Below, in pieces: positions 10,201 to 20,607 of a DNA stretch of 64,000 nucleotides. The translations under genes and the position numbers were made by a program. The stretch is from Lycocorax pyrrhopterus obiensis. Taxonomy: Eukaryota; Chordata; Aves; Passeriformes; Paradisaeidae. The DNA lies in the NCBI GenBank assembly GCA_014706295.1, contig JACSVZ010000012.1, positions 14,961,000 to 15,024,999 on the forward strand, written 5' to 3'. Numbering within the stretch: the stretch's first letter is position 1; each line of letters opens with the position of its first letter. The notes beneath the pieces are model-generated. The model made no database searches. It was given only the letters and a program-made list of their open reading frames with translations, and had not been told where the DNA came from.

Positions 10201-13200
10201 CAGGTCTGGCTGCAGGAGCCATTTGCCCCGGAGCTCTGTGGGGATGCCAAAGAGCTTCCACGTGGCCACCCGGCTGCTGGCCATTGCCACCGGGGCTTTT
10301 TGGAAGCGAGGACAGGGACACAGGGGGCTCTGGACCCGTGGGGGAGGCAGCTGTGGGTGCAGCACGTGGTGTCACACCGGCCATGCCCTCTGGCTGTGGG
10401 TGTCTCCTTGGTGCTGCCACTGGCACGGCACAGGGCAGTGGCTGAGCCCCTGCTTGGGGGCTGCACCCTGGGGACCACCCCGGGGAGCTGGGGGGTGCAA
10501 GGACCAAACCCTGCCTGCTCCCTGCCTGCAGCGTCCAGCCACCCTGCAGCGTCCAGCCACCCTGGAGGGCTCCAGCGGCTGCACCACTTGGTTCTGGAGC
10601 TGTCCTGGCAACTGCCAAGGCTGGCAGGGACTGGGAAGGGGGGCCAGGGTGGGGGTTCAGGGGGGCCGATGTCCCCCAGGGAGCAGGGTTGCAGTAGCTT
10701 TCGGGGTCCTCTCCCTGATTAGGACCTCCCATCCCACGTCCCTGCCAGCCTGTGGAACACCGTGTGGGCACGGGCGGTGCTGGGTGGGTGGATCCCGGCC
10801 GGAGTGGGCATCCTGCTCTCCCCCAGCCCCCCCAGCCGGGTGTCACCAGGAAATCCGCGGCTGTTTCACCACTTCCGAGGAACATCCCGACCCACGGGAG
10901 CGCAGGGGGAGCTGGGACATGCGACACTGCTGTCCCCAACCCTGCCATCACTCTGGCATCCAGCGGGCACAGGGTGCTGGGTGGCTCCCACGCCGGGATG
11001 CCGTTGCCATGGCAATGGGGGTGTTCATCTCCATCACCTCCTGGTACCCCCGGCTGGCTCAGGCCGGCCCCTGCCCACATGTCCCTTGTCCCCCGGCTGC
11101 GTGGCACACGGACATGGTCTCAGCAGGTCCCTCACAGCCTGGGCCATCGCAAGCTGCCGCTCCAGCCTCGCCGGTGCCAAGCGCCGGCTGGCACATACGG
11201 GGGAGGCTGCGGCGTGGGGGGACGCAAGCGCCGTGGGGCACTGCGGCAGTGGGGCGGGTGGCAGGGCCACCACCCCTTGTCCCACCCCGCCGTGCTGGGG
11301 CTGGGCACAGGTGGTGCTGGGGGGCACGGCGGGGGGGGCACAGTGCAGGGTGGTCCCCGGTGCCAGGAAGCTTGTGGGTGCCAGTGGGGATCGTACCCAC
11401 AGCCAAGCACTACCACTCCCATTCAGTGCCACCACAGCCACCCACGGGGGTGATGGGGGCCGAAGTGAGGAGTGGGGGTGTCCCCGTGCCATGGGAGGGG
11501 TCCCCACCCGTGCTGGCCTGGCTGGGAGGCCGAGCAGCGCCATGTGCTGGGTGGGCACAGCCGGGCGGGCACAGCCGGGTTGGCACAGCCTTCCCCACCC
11601 ACCGATCAACCGGCAAACCGGGCGCGGGGGCTTGGCTGTGGTGGGGAGGGGGCTGCGGGGGGCGGGATATTGCCATGCTGGTCATGCGTGGGAGCGGCAG
11701 GCTCGGCGGAGCCGGGTTGGTGCCAGCCGGGAGCCGGCGGAGGGAAGGGGGCCGGGCCGCGGCGCCGCCGGGGATGGGGGTGCTGATGGCGCCCAGGGCA
11801 CCCCCCCGCCCGTAGCGGGTGCTGAGCGAGGGCACCGCGGCGCCGAGGTAGGAGCTGAACAATGGCCGTGCTGGGAAGCAGCAGGAGGAGGAGGAGGAGA
11901 AGGAAGAAAGGGATTTGGGGCTGCCGCACAAAGGGCTGGGGCGGGCACGGGGCTCCGGTGGCCCCCAGGCTGGAGCACGCTCCGGGCACGGTCCCCTGGG
12001 CAAACCCCTCGTGTCCCTTGGGGCTCGGGGTTGTGCCGGTGATTGCGCGGCACCCCCGACACCCCCGGTGTCCCTCGCTCAGCAGTGCCCAGTGCCCGGG
12101 TACAATGTGGGTACAGTGTGGGGTGGCACGTCCTGCCCTGGGGCCGGAGCCCCCCGGGTGTGCCGGGGCCGGAGCGGTGCTGCAGGAGGTGGCCTGGCGT
12201 GGGTGACCGCGTGGGCTGGGCAGAGGGTGCTGACCGCGGCCGCGGTGCCCGATGACCGCAGAGCAACCGGTGGCATCGTGGGATCCGGTGGCACGACCAC
12301 CCCAAAGATGCCTCTGGCACCTCCCCGGACCCTTCGGCGTGGCGGGGGGGTGGCGTGCCCGTGTTGCCATGCCGAGCCTCACCGGCTCCCAGGAATGTGC
12401 CGGGGCTGCGTGCCCGCCGGCACGGCCGCTGCTGGGGCAACGCTGCCGGCGCAGGGGTGGGCACCGAGGGGTGGGCACCGAGGGATGGGCACCGAGGGGT
12501 CCAGGCTCACCGCCTTTGCCCACCCCGCGGTGCAGGGAGCAGCCTGGAGCCCGAGGAGCGCAGCATGGAGCCGCCGGCCGTGCCGGAGGAGGAGGAGGCG
12601 GAGGCGGTGCCCCTCTCCGTGGCGCCCGGCCCCGTGGGTTGCCAGCTCTTTGGATACGTGGGAATCGAAGCTGTGCTCGACCAGATGAAAATCAAAACCA
12701 TGAAGACGGGCTTTGAGTTCAACATCATGGTTGTGGGTGAGCGCCGGGTGTGGGGGTTGCTCCTGGTTGGGGTGGGAATACTGGCTCTGATTCCACCATG
12801 CCAGGGGAAATCATGCTTTTAAGGGATTTTAAGGAAATTTAAGTGATTTTAACTGATTTAAGTAGCAAACAATTGAAAAGGAGCAATATCCCGTACCTCA
12901 TGACATGGTGATGCTGATGGGTGAGCTCATTCCAACCTCTGGGATGCTCCCAAATGGATATTGAGGGACTATCACCTTGGGGAATAAATTTGGGAGATAA
13001 ACAGGACAAGCCCAATCTCTGGGATGCTCCCAAATGTGTACCAGGGGTTATGAGCTTAGGGAACAAATTTATTCCTGGGATAAAATGGACTATCCCAACC
13101 TCTGGGATGCTCCCAAATGGATACCAAGGGGTTATTGCCTTGGGGAAGAAATTTATTTGGGGGTAAACCAGAGTTATCCCAACCTCTGGGTTGCTCCCAA

Positions 13201-15339
13201 GTGGATATCAAGATGTTACTGCCCTGGGGGACAAACCAGAGCTGCTGGTGTCCCCTCAGGGCAGAGCGGGCTGGGGAAGTCCACGATGGTGAACACCCTC
13301 TTCAAGTCCAAGGTGAGCCGCAAATCCTCACAGCCCGGCCAGGAGGAACGTATTCCCAAAACAGTGCAGCTCCAGTCCATCACCCATGGTAAGGTCACCA
13401 CCATGGGGTCGTGTCCCTCCAGCCCTTGGGAGAAGCAGGGGGCTGGGGTGGGGGTCTGGAGCTGCGTCCACAGCCTCAAAACATCCCCCATGCCTGGTCC
13501 CCTGCTTCTCCTCAATGCTTCATCCCCCCTGACCCACCTCTCTGCCCCACAGTCATCGAGGAGAAGGGGGTGAAGATGAAGCTGACGGTGACCGACACAC
13601 CAGGGTTTGGGGACCAGATCAACAATGAGAACTGGTAGGACACAATGGGGTGCAGGAGCCCGGCTCGGTGGGTGGCAGTTTGGGGTAGGGGTAGAGCTCA
13701 GGTGCTGTCTTCCTCATCCTCAGCTGGGACCCCATCATCAAATACATCAACGAGCAGTACGAGAGGTACCTGCGGGAGGAGATCCTCATCACCCGCAAGA
13801 GGAAGATCCCGGACACTCGGGTCCATGGATGCGTCTACTTTGTCCCCCCCACAGGTCACTGGTGAGTCCCCACTCACAGCACCCATAGGTGATGGGCTCA
13901 CTATGGGGTGCTTGTGTCACCCTGGCATGATGGTGGTGGGGTCACCATGAGGTGATGGTGGTGGAGTCTGGGGTGGTGGGGGTGGGGTCACCCTGGGGTG
14001 ATGACAGTGGTGAAGGTCACCTCAGGGTGACTCTGGAATGGTGGTAGTGGTGTGGTCACCCCATGATGACAGTGGTGGGGTGGTCACTATGGGGTGGTTG
14101 TGTCACCCTGGGATGATGATGGTGGGGTCACCCCAGGGTGACGGTGATAGGGTGTCACCCTGGTCTGGTAGTGGGGAATGATGCTGGTGATGGTGCTGCT
14201 GATGGGTGATGGGTGATGGTGCTGGGGTCACCTCAGAGTGACCCTGGCGTGGTAGTGGTGGGGTCACCCCACAGTGACAGAGGTGGGGACACCCTGGGGT
14301 GATGGTGGTCCTTTGTCAGGCTGCGCCCGCTGGACCTGGAGTTCATGCGGCGGCTCAGCAAGATCGTCAACGTGGTGCCGGTGATTGCCAAAGCTGACAC
14401 GCTCACCCTGGAGGAACGGGCAGAGTTCAAGCAGCGGGTGAGGACAGGTCTCGGGGGGCTCCCGGGGTGCCCCATGTCCCCCCCGGCCCCGGCTCAAGCC
14501 CTGTATCCCGCAGATCCAGGAGGACCTGAAGACCCACGGCATCAGCGTGTACCCGCAGGAGGACTTCGACCAGGACCCCGAAGACAGGGCACTGAACGAC
14601 AGGATTCGTGTGAGTGCCAGGATGCTGGGATGGAGGGGGCCGGCCCCTGGGGAGCAGGGCGGGGAACAGGGACCCTGAGGACCCCGGGGGAGCAGCACCC
14701 AGGGCGAGCAGAGCCTCTGTGCCGGCAGGAGAAGATCCCCTTCGCCGTGGTGGGGGCAGACCAGGAGCACCAGGTGAACGGCAAACGGGTGCTGGGCCGC
14801 AAGACCAAGTGGGGCATCATTGAAGGTGAGCAGAGCCCCTCACACCCCCGGCCCTCTGCAGGCGCGGGGAGCAGCACCCACGGGTGTGTCCCTGCCTGGG
14901 TGGGTGCCGAGCCACGGCGTGTGGCACGGAGCTGTGCTGGTGCTCCGGTGGTTCCCAGAGCGTGCCAGGATGCGCTGCCCGGGCATCCCAGCACCACTGA
15001 GCCCTCCTGCCCACCCTGCCCCTCTGCCTTGCTTTGCAGTGGAGAACCCGGCACACTGTGAGTTCCCCCTCCTGCGGGACCTGCTGATCCGGTGAGCGGG
15101 GGACAGGGTAGGGAGTGCTGGAACCCCACGGGGTGACAGCAGGGTGAGGGGGACAGTGACGTGATGCCCTTCCTCCCCCTGCCACCCCGGGCAGGTCACA
15201 CCTGCAGGACCTGAAGGACATCACCCACAACGTCCACTATGAGAGTTACCGTGTGCGGCGGCTGAACGAGAGCAACTGGCCGGGGCCGAGCCCCCTCAAC
15301 GGGCTGCCCACCAAGGGCGAGGCCAGCAGCCACCTCTGA
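4204..15339 (+). CDS. SEPTIN12: SEPT3-group septin, long isoform (SEPTIN12-like core, SEPTIN9-like N-terminus)
   Basis: Coding exons are 4204-4258, 6753-7775, 12536-12736, 13260-13388, 13553-13634, 13724-13861, 14320-14437, 14514-14609, 14729-14825, 15040-15091 and 15195-15339; together they encode 711 aa in one frame. Septins are GTP-binding proteins that polymerise into filaments under membranes and at the sperm annulus. Visible motifs are the P-loop GQSGLGKS (residues ~427-434), the switch-II motif DTPGFG (~484-489), AKAD (~566-569), the polybasic-type segment [17 protein letters not shown] before the P-loop, and the septin unique element near the C-terminus. The core ([51 protein letters not shown]) is closest to my recollection of SEPTIN12. 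There is no C-terminal coiled coil, as expected for the SEPT3 group. Residues 1-359 are an extra Pro/Ser-rich region that human SEPTIN12 (~358 aa in total) lacks; exon 1 reads [18 protein letters not shown] and exon 2 begins [10 protein letters not shown], like SEPTIN9. Family certain; SEPTIN12 rather than a lost SEPTIN9 paralogue is likely but unproven. Confidence 0.92.
4300..4890. repeat. Minisatellite in septin intron 1
   Basis: The phrases 'ggctgagcatcgtggggggctg' and 'gctgggcatcttgggg' recur about ten times at irregular 40-90 base spacing directly after the first septin donor. The rest of intron 1 (to 6752) is CpG-rich unique sequence without a recognisable exon. Confidence 0.6.
8690..9090. 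repeat. Degenerate tandem repeat in septin intron 2
   Basis: The phrases 'gtgctcagggctgag' and 'gtgatggggacac' alternate about eight times at irregular spacing of ~40-65 bases. It is non-coding. Confidence 0.6.
11003..11016. promoter_or_regulatory. RFX X-box-like palindrome in septin intron 2
   Basis: The sequence gttgccatggcaat matches 11 of the 12 specified bases of the X-box consensus GTNRCC-N2-RGYAAC and is nearly palindromic. It lies 1.5 kb upstream of the exon that carries the internal short-isoform start codon. A single short motif in a long intron can occur by chance. Confidence 0.35.
12565..15339 (+). CDS. SEPTIN12: Possible short septin isoform from an internal ATG
   Basis: An ATG at 12565, in the frame of the long isoform and in good initiation context (cgcagcATGg), would give a 342-aa protein containing only a short acidic leader plus the complete GTPase core. 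That is close to the 358 aa of human SEPTIN12. Using it would require a transcript starting in intron 2 or just before exon 3, and no promoter was identified. It uses the same coding exons as the long isoform from exon 3 onward. Confidence 0.45.
12931..13240. repeat. ~83-bp tandem repeat, 4 copies, septin intron 3
   Basis: The phrase 'cccaacctctgggatgctcc' starts near 12931, 13011, 13094 and 13178, giving spacings of 80-84 bases. Each unit also contains a ccttgggga..aaatttat block. The array ends about 20 bases before the acceptor of the P-loop exon at 13260. Confidence 0.85.
13890..14310. repeat. GGTGATGGTGG-type minisatellite, septin intron 6
   Basis: Imperfect units built on 'ggtcaccctggggtgatgg' and 'gatggtggtgggg' repeat across almost the entire intron between exons 13724-13861 and 14320-14437. 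Confidence 0.75.
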
Positions 15340-15521
15340 GCCACCTTGTGCCCCCCAGAGCCACCACTGGACCCCGTGGCAGTGCCCACCCCTGCCCACC
15401 ACGGCTGTGCCAGAAACCTGCCTGGGGTGAGGAGCTCCGCTCAAGAGTGCCCAGCTGCCCTGATATGGGTCCCTCATCCCCAAGCTCTGCCATGGGCACA
15501 GACCCCTGGACCCTGTGTGAC

Positions 15522-15527
15522 ATTAAA
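15522..15527 (+). promoter_or_regulatory. Septin polyadenylation signal (ATTAAA)
   Basis: ATTAAA lies 183 bases after the septin stop codon and is the only good signal before the next gene. The following 740 bases up to the MYADM-like promoter are GC-rich intergenic sequence with nothing recognisable. Confidence 0.6.
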
Positions 15528-16266
15528 GGTTAATCCAGAACCTTCAACCTTCACCCTCCTGCTGGACTCCCCACTTTTGATGTGCCACCACCCTCCTGTG
15601 CTGCTCTGGCTGCTGGGGCCTCCCCAGGCACCCTCGGGAAGTGGAGGTGCTGCCTGTGGGGTGTGACCAGGGTGCAGATGCCCTTCCCATGGTCACCTCA
15701 CCCACCCTGCCCGGTGACGGCAGCTGGCACAGCTGGACTTTGAGCCGCTTATCAGGTGGTGGAGGTGCCGGGAGGGGAGCGGAGGTGCCGGAGGGGTGTG
15801 GCGATGTCACTTGCAAGGGTGTGAAGGGGCTACACCCAGCTGTGGCACCCCCCTGTCAGGGGCACCCAGCACTGGGTGCAGCCCCTAAACCCCTTGGGGG
15901 ACCCAGTGGGTGCTGCCCCGCTGGCTGCCAAGCCCTGGCACCTGCAAAGGTGTCAGGGTGGCCCCCCCGGTACTCCAGGGGTGCTTGAAAGGCCCCTTTG
16001 TGCCTCCTGCCGTGGGCAGGGCTGCGGCTCGCTGCCAGGACGGTGGCACATGGTGGCTTCCTGCCCGCCCCGGCCCCACCGCAGCGCTCGGTGTCACCGC
16101 CCTTTGCCCAGCCCCGCGTTAATGATCCACCCGCCCCCGTGGCCGCCAGCCCCAGCAGCCACCCGGCGTGGTGGCAGCGGCAGCAGAGCCGGGGGTCCTG
16201 GGCACGGGCGGCTCGGGGGGGCTGGCGGCTCCCTGCCCTGCGCCCCGCCCCTCTTCCCCAGCACGC

Positions 16267-16275
16267 AGATAAGAG
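16267..16275 (+). promoter_or_regulatory. TATA/GATA-like box upstream of the MYADM-like gene
   Basis: AGATAAGAG stands about 60 bases before the ATG in an otherwise very GC-rich stretch. It could serve as a weak TATA box, giving a 5' leader of about 30 bases, or as a GATA-factor site. Which one applies cannot be told from sequence alone. Confidence 0.35.
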
Positions 16276-16330
16276 CGGCTGCGGGCAGCATCCGCTGCCC
16301 AGCGCGGCGTGGGCACAGAGCGGCCGGACC

Positions 16331-17197
16331 ATGGCCGTGGCCACCGTGAACCTCCGCGCCCTGACCTCCCGGGTGGGCATCGCCCGGCTCTTCGCCGTCG
16401 TGCTGTCCTGCCTCGCCTTCAGCTTGGTGGCCTCCACCGGGCACTTTGGGGGTCCCTACGGGACGTGGTGCATGTTCACCTGGTGCTTCTGCTTCGCCAT
16501 GACGCTGCTGGTGCTGCTGCTGGAGCTGCTGGAGCTCTACCCACTGCTGCCACTCTCCTGGGATGACTTCACCTCAGCTTTCTCCATGCTGGCGGCTCTG
16601 ATGATCTTCACCTCCTCGGTGATCTTCCCTGCCACCTTCATCAGCAGCCCCTGCAGCAGCAACCAGTGTGCCCGGCAGGCCGTGGCCACCACCGCCTCCT
16701 GCCTCTGCTTCCTCGCCTACGCCGCCGAGGTGGCACTGACCCGCGCCAAGCCAGGGGACATCAGCAGCTTCCTCTCTACCGTGCCTGGGCTCCTCAAGGT
16801 CTTTGAAGCCTACGTGGCTTGTCTGATCTTCTCCTTGCTGGATAGATACAGTGGGGAACCTGGCCTGATGTGGTGCGTGGCTGTCTACTCCATCTGCTTC
16901 ATCATCACCCTCCTCGTCATCATCTTCACCATCGGCCGCTGCCTCACCTACATTTCCTGCCCTCTGGAGAAGATGCTGGTGGGGTACAACTTCCTGGCCC
17001 TGCTGATGTACCTCACTGCCACCGTCCTCTGGCCTCTCTACAGCTTCAGGGGACACAGCCGCCCCAATTCCTGCGGCAGGAGCTGCTGGTGGGACAAGCA
17101 CCTGGGGGTCACCTTCCTCACCATCTTCAACCTCATCGCCTACTTGGTGGACCTGGTCTACTCCACCAGGATGGTCTTTGTCAGGGCACCTCCCTAA
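16331..17197 (+). CDS. MYADML2: MYADM-family tetraspan (double MARVEL) membrane protein
   Basis: This is a single open exon of 288 codons, matching the intron-less coding region usual for MYADM genes. Eight hydrophobic segments are visible at about residues 17-36, 46-69, 81-104, 117-136, 157-171, 180-202, 214-236 and 258-279, i.e. two four-helix MARVEL domains. Family hallmarks include STGHFGGPYGTWCMFTWCF near the N-terminus, a conserved ISSPCSSNQC loop, and CWWDKHLGVTFLTIFNLIAY before the last helix. MYADM proteins sit in cholesterol-rich membranes and influence membrane organisation and cell spreading; the role of MYADML2 is little known. The start is the first in-frame ATG compatible with the MARVEL N-terminus (accATGg context). 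Family membership is clear. MYADML2 rather than MYADM or another avian paralogue is a best guess from the length and the short tails. Confidence 0.88.
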   Translation: MAVATVNLRALTSRVGIARLFAVVLSCLAFSLVASTGHFGGPYGTWCMFTWCFCFAMTLLVLLLELLELYPLLPLSWDDFTSAFSMLAALMIFTSSVIFPATFISSPCSSNQCARQAVATTASCLCFLAYAAEVALTRAKPGDISSFLSTVPGLLKVFEAYVACLIFSLLDRYSGEPGLMWCVAVYSICFIITLLVIIFTIGRCLTYISCPLEKMLVGYNFLALLMYLTATVLWPLYSFRGHSRPNSCGRSCWWDKHLGVTFLTIFNLIAYLVDLVYSTRMVFVRAPP

Positions 17198-17432
17198 GGT
17201 GGGGTGAGGGGTGGTGGGATGCGGCTGGGTGCCGGTGTGGGTGCGGGGCTGCCGGCGGAGCTGAGGAAGAGGCCGGATGCCTCGGAAAGCTCCGTGTTCC
17301 CGTGCCGGAGCAGAGAGCCAGGGGGTGCTCCCAGGGGTGCGCTCAGCCCGGGGCCCCAGGAGCTGCACAGACAGGGAGGCTGCAGGGGCCACGAGGGGCT
17401 CCTGAAACCCCGGAGCTTGAGGGGGCTTTGGG

Positions 17433-17438
17433 ATTAAA
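17433..17438 (+). promoter_or_regulatory. Polyadenylation signal of the MYADM-like gene (ATTAAA)
   Basis: ATTAAA lies 236 bases after the stop codon and is followed by a T-rich stretch (tcatttttcacttgtttctg) suitable as a downstream element. Confidence 0.6.
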
Positions 17439-19009
17439 TTGGGTCATTTTTCACTTGTTTCTGCCTCCTCTTTCTTCCCCTTCCCAACCTTCTGCAGGAT
17501 CCTTGCTGGGGGGTGAGAAACTGGGGGGCACCATTGGCACTGGGAGCCATGGGTGACTTTGGGGGGCACCAGCAGCACTATGGGGGCACCAGGCTCCAGC
17601 AAATCCTTTCTCCTCCTTGTTGACTCAGCACTGGACTGAAGCAGGGCATGACCAGGAAAAGCCCAACCCGGATGCCTTTTCCTTGGCAGCTGCACAGGGC
17701 CCTGCCAAACAGGTTCAGGAGGAATGCAGCTGTTGGGGGGGCTGAGAGCCCACCAGGTACTTGTCACCAGCATGGCCGGGTCCTTGTCACCACCACAGTC
17801 ACCCCAGTGGGAGCCCTGCTGGGTTTGGTCCCAGCCACGTAGGCCAGAATTCCCGTTTGGGGGCTGCTGTGCTGTCCCCTCCCTGGGGGAAAATGGGGAC
17901 GGGGGGTGGCTGCCACCCAGTGCCACCAGAGCTGGGGGTGCTGACACACGGCACCGGGGGACAGTGACACCACAGGCTGGGAAGAAGGCAGCAATGCAGG
18001 GCAGGCAGCGGAAGGTGTGCCTGCGGGCAGAGCTCCTGGCACTGCGCTCCCGGATGTGGGATGGGTGCCCGTGGGGCACCCTGGCAGGTTTTGGGGCCAC
18101 TGTCCCCACGCTGCTCCTTATGCCACTGCACGTCCTGGCCACAAACTGGGGCCATCCCTGCTGCCCCGGGGCTCACAGGGTGACACAAAGAGGGGTTCCC
18201 ACCACCAGGAGATGGCACAGACTGGCAACCACAAAAGAGCCCTTGGGTGCCCCAGTGCCTGGGCAGGTGGGACTTCCATGGCCAGTGCCAGGACCACTGC
18301 AGTGCTGGCTCCCAGCACCGCCAGTGATGGCAGCACCACAGGGTGGCCTGGTGGGAATCCCCTTTGCCCCATCCCTGTCCCCACAGTGGCCATCACCGTG
18401 GCACTGATGGGCTACTCCCCTGCACCCCAGGCAGCGGGGCTGGAGGGAATGGCAGAATTTTGGGAGGAAATAACAGGAAAATGGCAGTGGCGAGTCACAG
18501 CCCAGTGCAGCACCCGAGCACTGGGTATTGACAGTGCCCAGGATGATGGGAGTTAGCGGAGGAAGGAGGACGGGAAGCACAGGGAGTGACAGAGGTGTCA
18601 CTGGTGATGAGCTGCGCTGGTAACGTGTGGCCGTGGATGGCACGTGGGCAGTGCCAGCACGTGGGGTGTGGTGAGGCTGGGGGGACAGGGGCCGGGCTGG
18701 CAGTGGGGTGCAGGTGAGTGGCTGGAGGAGGTTTGGGAGTTCCCAGGGGGAGCGCAGCCCAGGAGCTCCATCGGGGCGTCTCCCAGCTGGGGCACACAGC
18801 GGGTGCTGGGGGTCGCTGGGAGGACCGGAGACCTGGTGGGTGCGGGAAGCCCTGGTGCCGATCTGTGCCGTGCCGGGGGTGCCCCAGTGCCAGTCTGTGC
18901 CGTGCCAGAGGAGCCCTGGCGCTGGAGGGTCTCTCGGTGCCGTGGTGCCGGTGTCACTGTCACTGCAGCGCAGAGCCGGGGCTGGTGCCCGTGTGTCCAT
19001 GCCGGTGTC

Positions 19010-19165
19010 ATTGCGGTGCGGTGCCGGTCAGGTGCGGGTGCGATGCCGGTGCCGGTGCGATGCGGTGCCGGTGCGGTGCGGTGCCGGTGCGGTTCCGGTG
19101 CGATGCCGTGCCGGTCCAGGTGCGGTGCGGTGCCGGTGCCGGTGCGGTGCCGGTGCATTCCTCCC
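19010..19165. repeat. GGTGCC/GGTGCG microsatellite
   Basis: About 150 bases of near-perfect hexamer repeats (ggtgcc, ggtgcg, gatgcc). They lie just upstream of a CpG island with a run of GCG triplets at 19248-19270. Confidence 0.85.
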
Positions 19166-19194
19166 CCTAGGGGTCGGTGTGCCGCGGCGCGGGA

Positions 19195-19330
19195 GGCGGT
19201 GCGGGGGGCGGCTCGCTCCTGCGCACGGCCCGGGACGGCCGGGGCACGGCGGCGGCGGCGGCGGCGGCGGTGGGAGCGGGCACCGCCGCGGGCCGGTGAG
19301 TGCGGGCAGCGGGGGGCGGCGGGGCCCGGC
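19195..19330 (+). promoter_or_regulatory. CpG island, possible promoter and non-coding first exon for the PITP gene
   Basis: The block is dense in CpG, carries a GCG triplet run and then a strong donor-like site (CCG|gtgagtgcgg, GT at 19296-19297), 1.3 kb upstream of the first coding exon. A 5'-untranslated exon would explain it, but transcription is unproven and the coding exon also sits in CpG-rich DNA of its own. Confidence 0.3.
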
Positions 19331-20607
19331 CCGGGGGGAATGCGGCCGCGGACAGCGGTGGGGAAGGGGCGGCTGAGCCCGGCCGGGCGGGTCCTCCTTT
19401 TCCAGCCGGCGGGGGCCGGTCTGAGCTGCCGGGATGGGGAGGGGAATGCCGTGCCCTGCGGTGCTCCGGTGGGTCCCCGGGGTGTCAGCTCCCCTATGCC
19501 GGGGCTGCCTCCGCTCCCGGTACTGGGGTCCCTGCAACCTGGCACCAGCACCCAGCCCTCTGCCCTGTCAGCAGGGTGTTCCTGTGTCCCCCAAGGGATG
19601 CCCCTGCAGCCTCAAATGCCTGTGTGGATCCAGGGACACTCCTGTGTCCCCCGGTGCCCCCAAAGATGCCCTTGTGTCCCGCTATGACCCTGTACCCCCA
19701 AGGATGTCCCTGTGTCCCCAGCCGGACAAGTTGCCTTCAGATAAAACCCCATGTGAGCCCCCATCTGCCCCTTCCAAGGCCTGATCCCCCATCCAGGGTG
19801 ACTTTCAGGAGGGCCCACGTCCCCTCCCTTCTCTGTGGGGCTGGGAGCCACGTCCAGGAGCCCCCTGAGCTGTCCCGTTACTCACTCTGAGCATCCCCAG
19901 CCCTGGCTGGAGAGGAGAGGGAGTGTGCCAGCCTGGCAGTGCCATGGCTGGGGTGGGTGCTGGGGGGCAGCCCTAGGGTTCGTGCTGGCTGGGACAGGTG
20001 CTGGGGGAAGCCTCGGGGAAGGGAGTCCAACTCCTGCCCAGGGAAGGGGTGTCTTACATCAGAGACATGATCCTGTGCTGCCGGGGAGCAGCTCCTCAGG
20101 ACAGGACAGAGTGTGGGTGCCTAGAGGTGGGTCCCCAGGAGCATCGGGCAGGTCTGACCCCATCCTCAAGTCCCTGCAACCCTCTTGCCGCACTGGCCAC
20201 CACAGTTGGGTGGGGATGTGGCACCCCGAAGGGACGGCACCCTATTTTGGGGGGACACGTGCGCTCCAAGACAGCTGCATAGGGACGTGTTCGTCTGCCT
20301 GGCAGGGAAGGGGTTAACGCCGGGAGGGTTTTGGGGTGCCGGGGTGTCCCCAGCTGGGTACACCCAGGCCGCTCCTCGCACGGGTGACCTCACGCCACTG
20401 CCATGGCAACGACTCGTGAAGTCACGGCGAGCGGGGCGGCTGCCTCGAGCGTGGGGTGCTGGGATGGGAGCGTGGGAGGCAGCGCCGCGTCCCCCCCGCT
20501 GCCGCCGCCCGCGGCCCCCCAGCATGAGCTGTGTCCCCGCCAGCGCCGACGCCTCCGCCTGACCCCCGTGCTGCCCGCCGTGCCCGCGGCACCCTGCCCG
20601 TGTCACC

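Larger units (their letters stand above)
7776..12535. other. Septin intron 2, mostly unique GC-rich sequence
   Basis: This 4.8-kb intron separates the disordered N-terminal exon from the GTPase exons. It holds a degenerate tandem repeat (8690-9090), an AT-rich island (about 10058-10135) and an X-box-like palindrome (11003-11016). CpG-dense patches occur near 7900-8250 and 11700-11900. A separate promoter and first exon for the short isoform may lie here, but none could be placed. Confidence 0.45.
17439..20607. other. Intergenic region between MYADM-like and PITP genes
   Basis: No coding exon was recognised in these 3.2 kb on either strand. They contain a GGTGCC/GGTGCG microsatellite (19010-19165) and a CpG island with a GCG run and a CCG|gtgagt donor-like site at 19295 that could end a non-coding first exon of the PITP gene. 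A tgccatggcaac half X-box sits at 20400-20411. The long frames are products of GC-rich composition. Confidence 0.45.

Noticed and set aside
9077..11107. A 676-codon open frame on the minus strand within septin intron 2
   Set aside because: Low-complexity composition, no motif, several overlapping open frames in other registers; a composition artefact.
17724..18407. Plus-strand open frame with a hydrophobic stretch (TVPTLLLMPLHVLATN), considered as a small membrane protein gene
   Set aside because: No start context, no splice partners, no family resemblance; equally long frames occur on the other strand.
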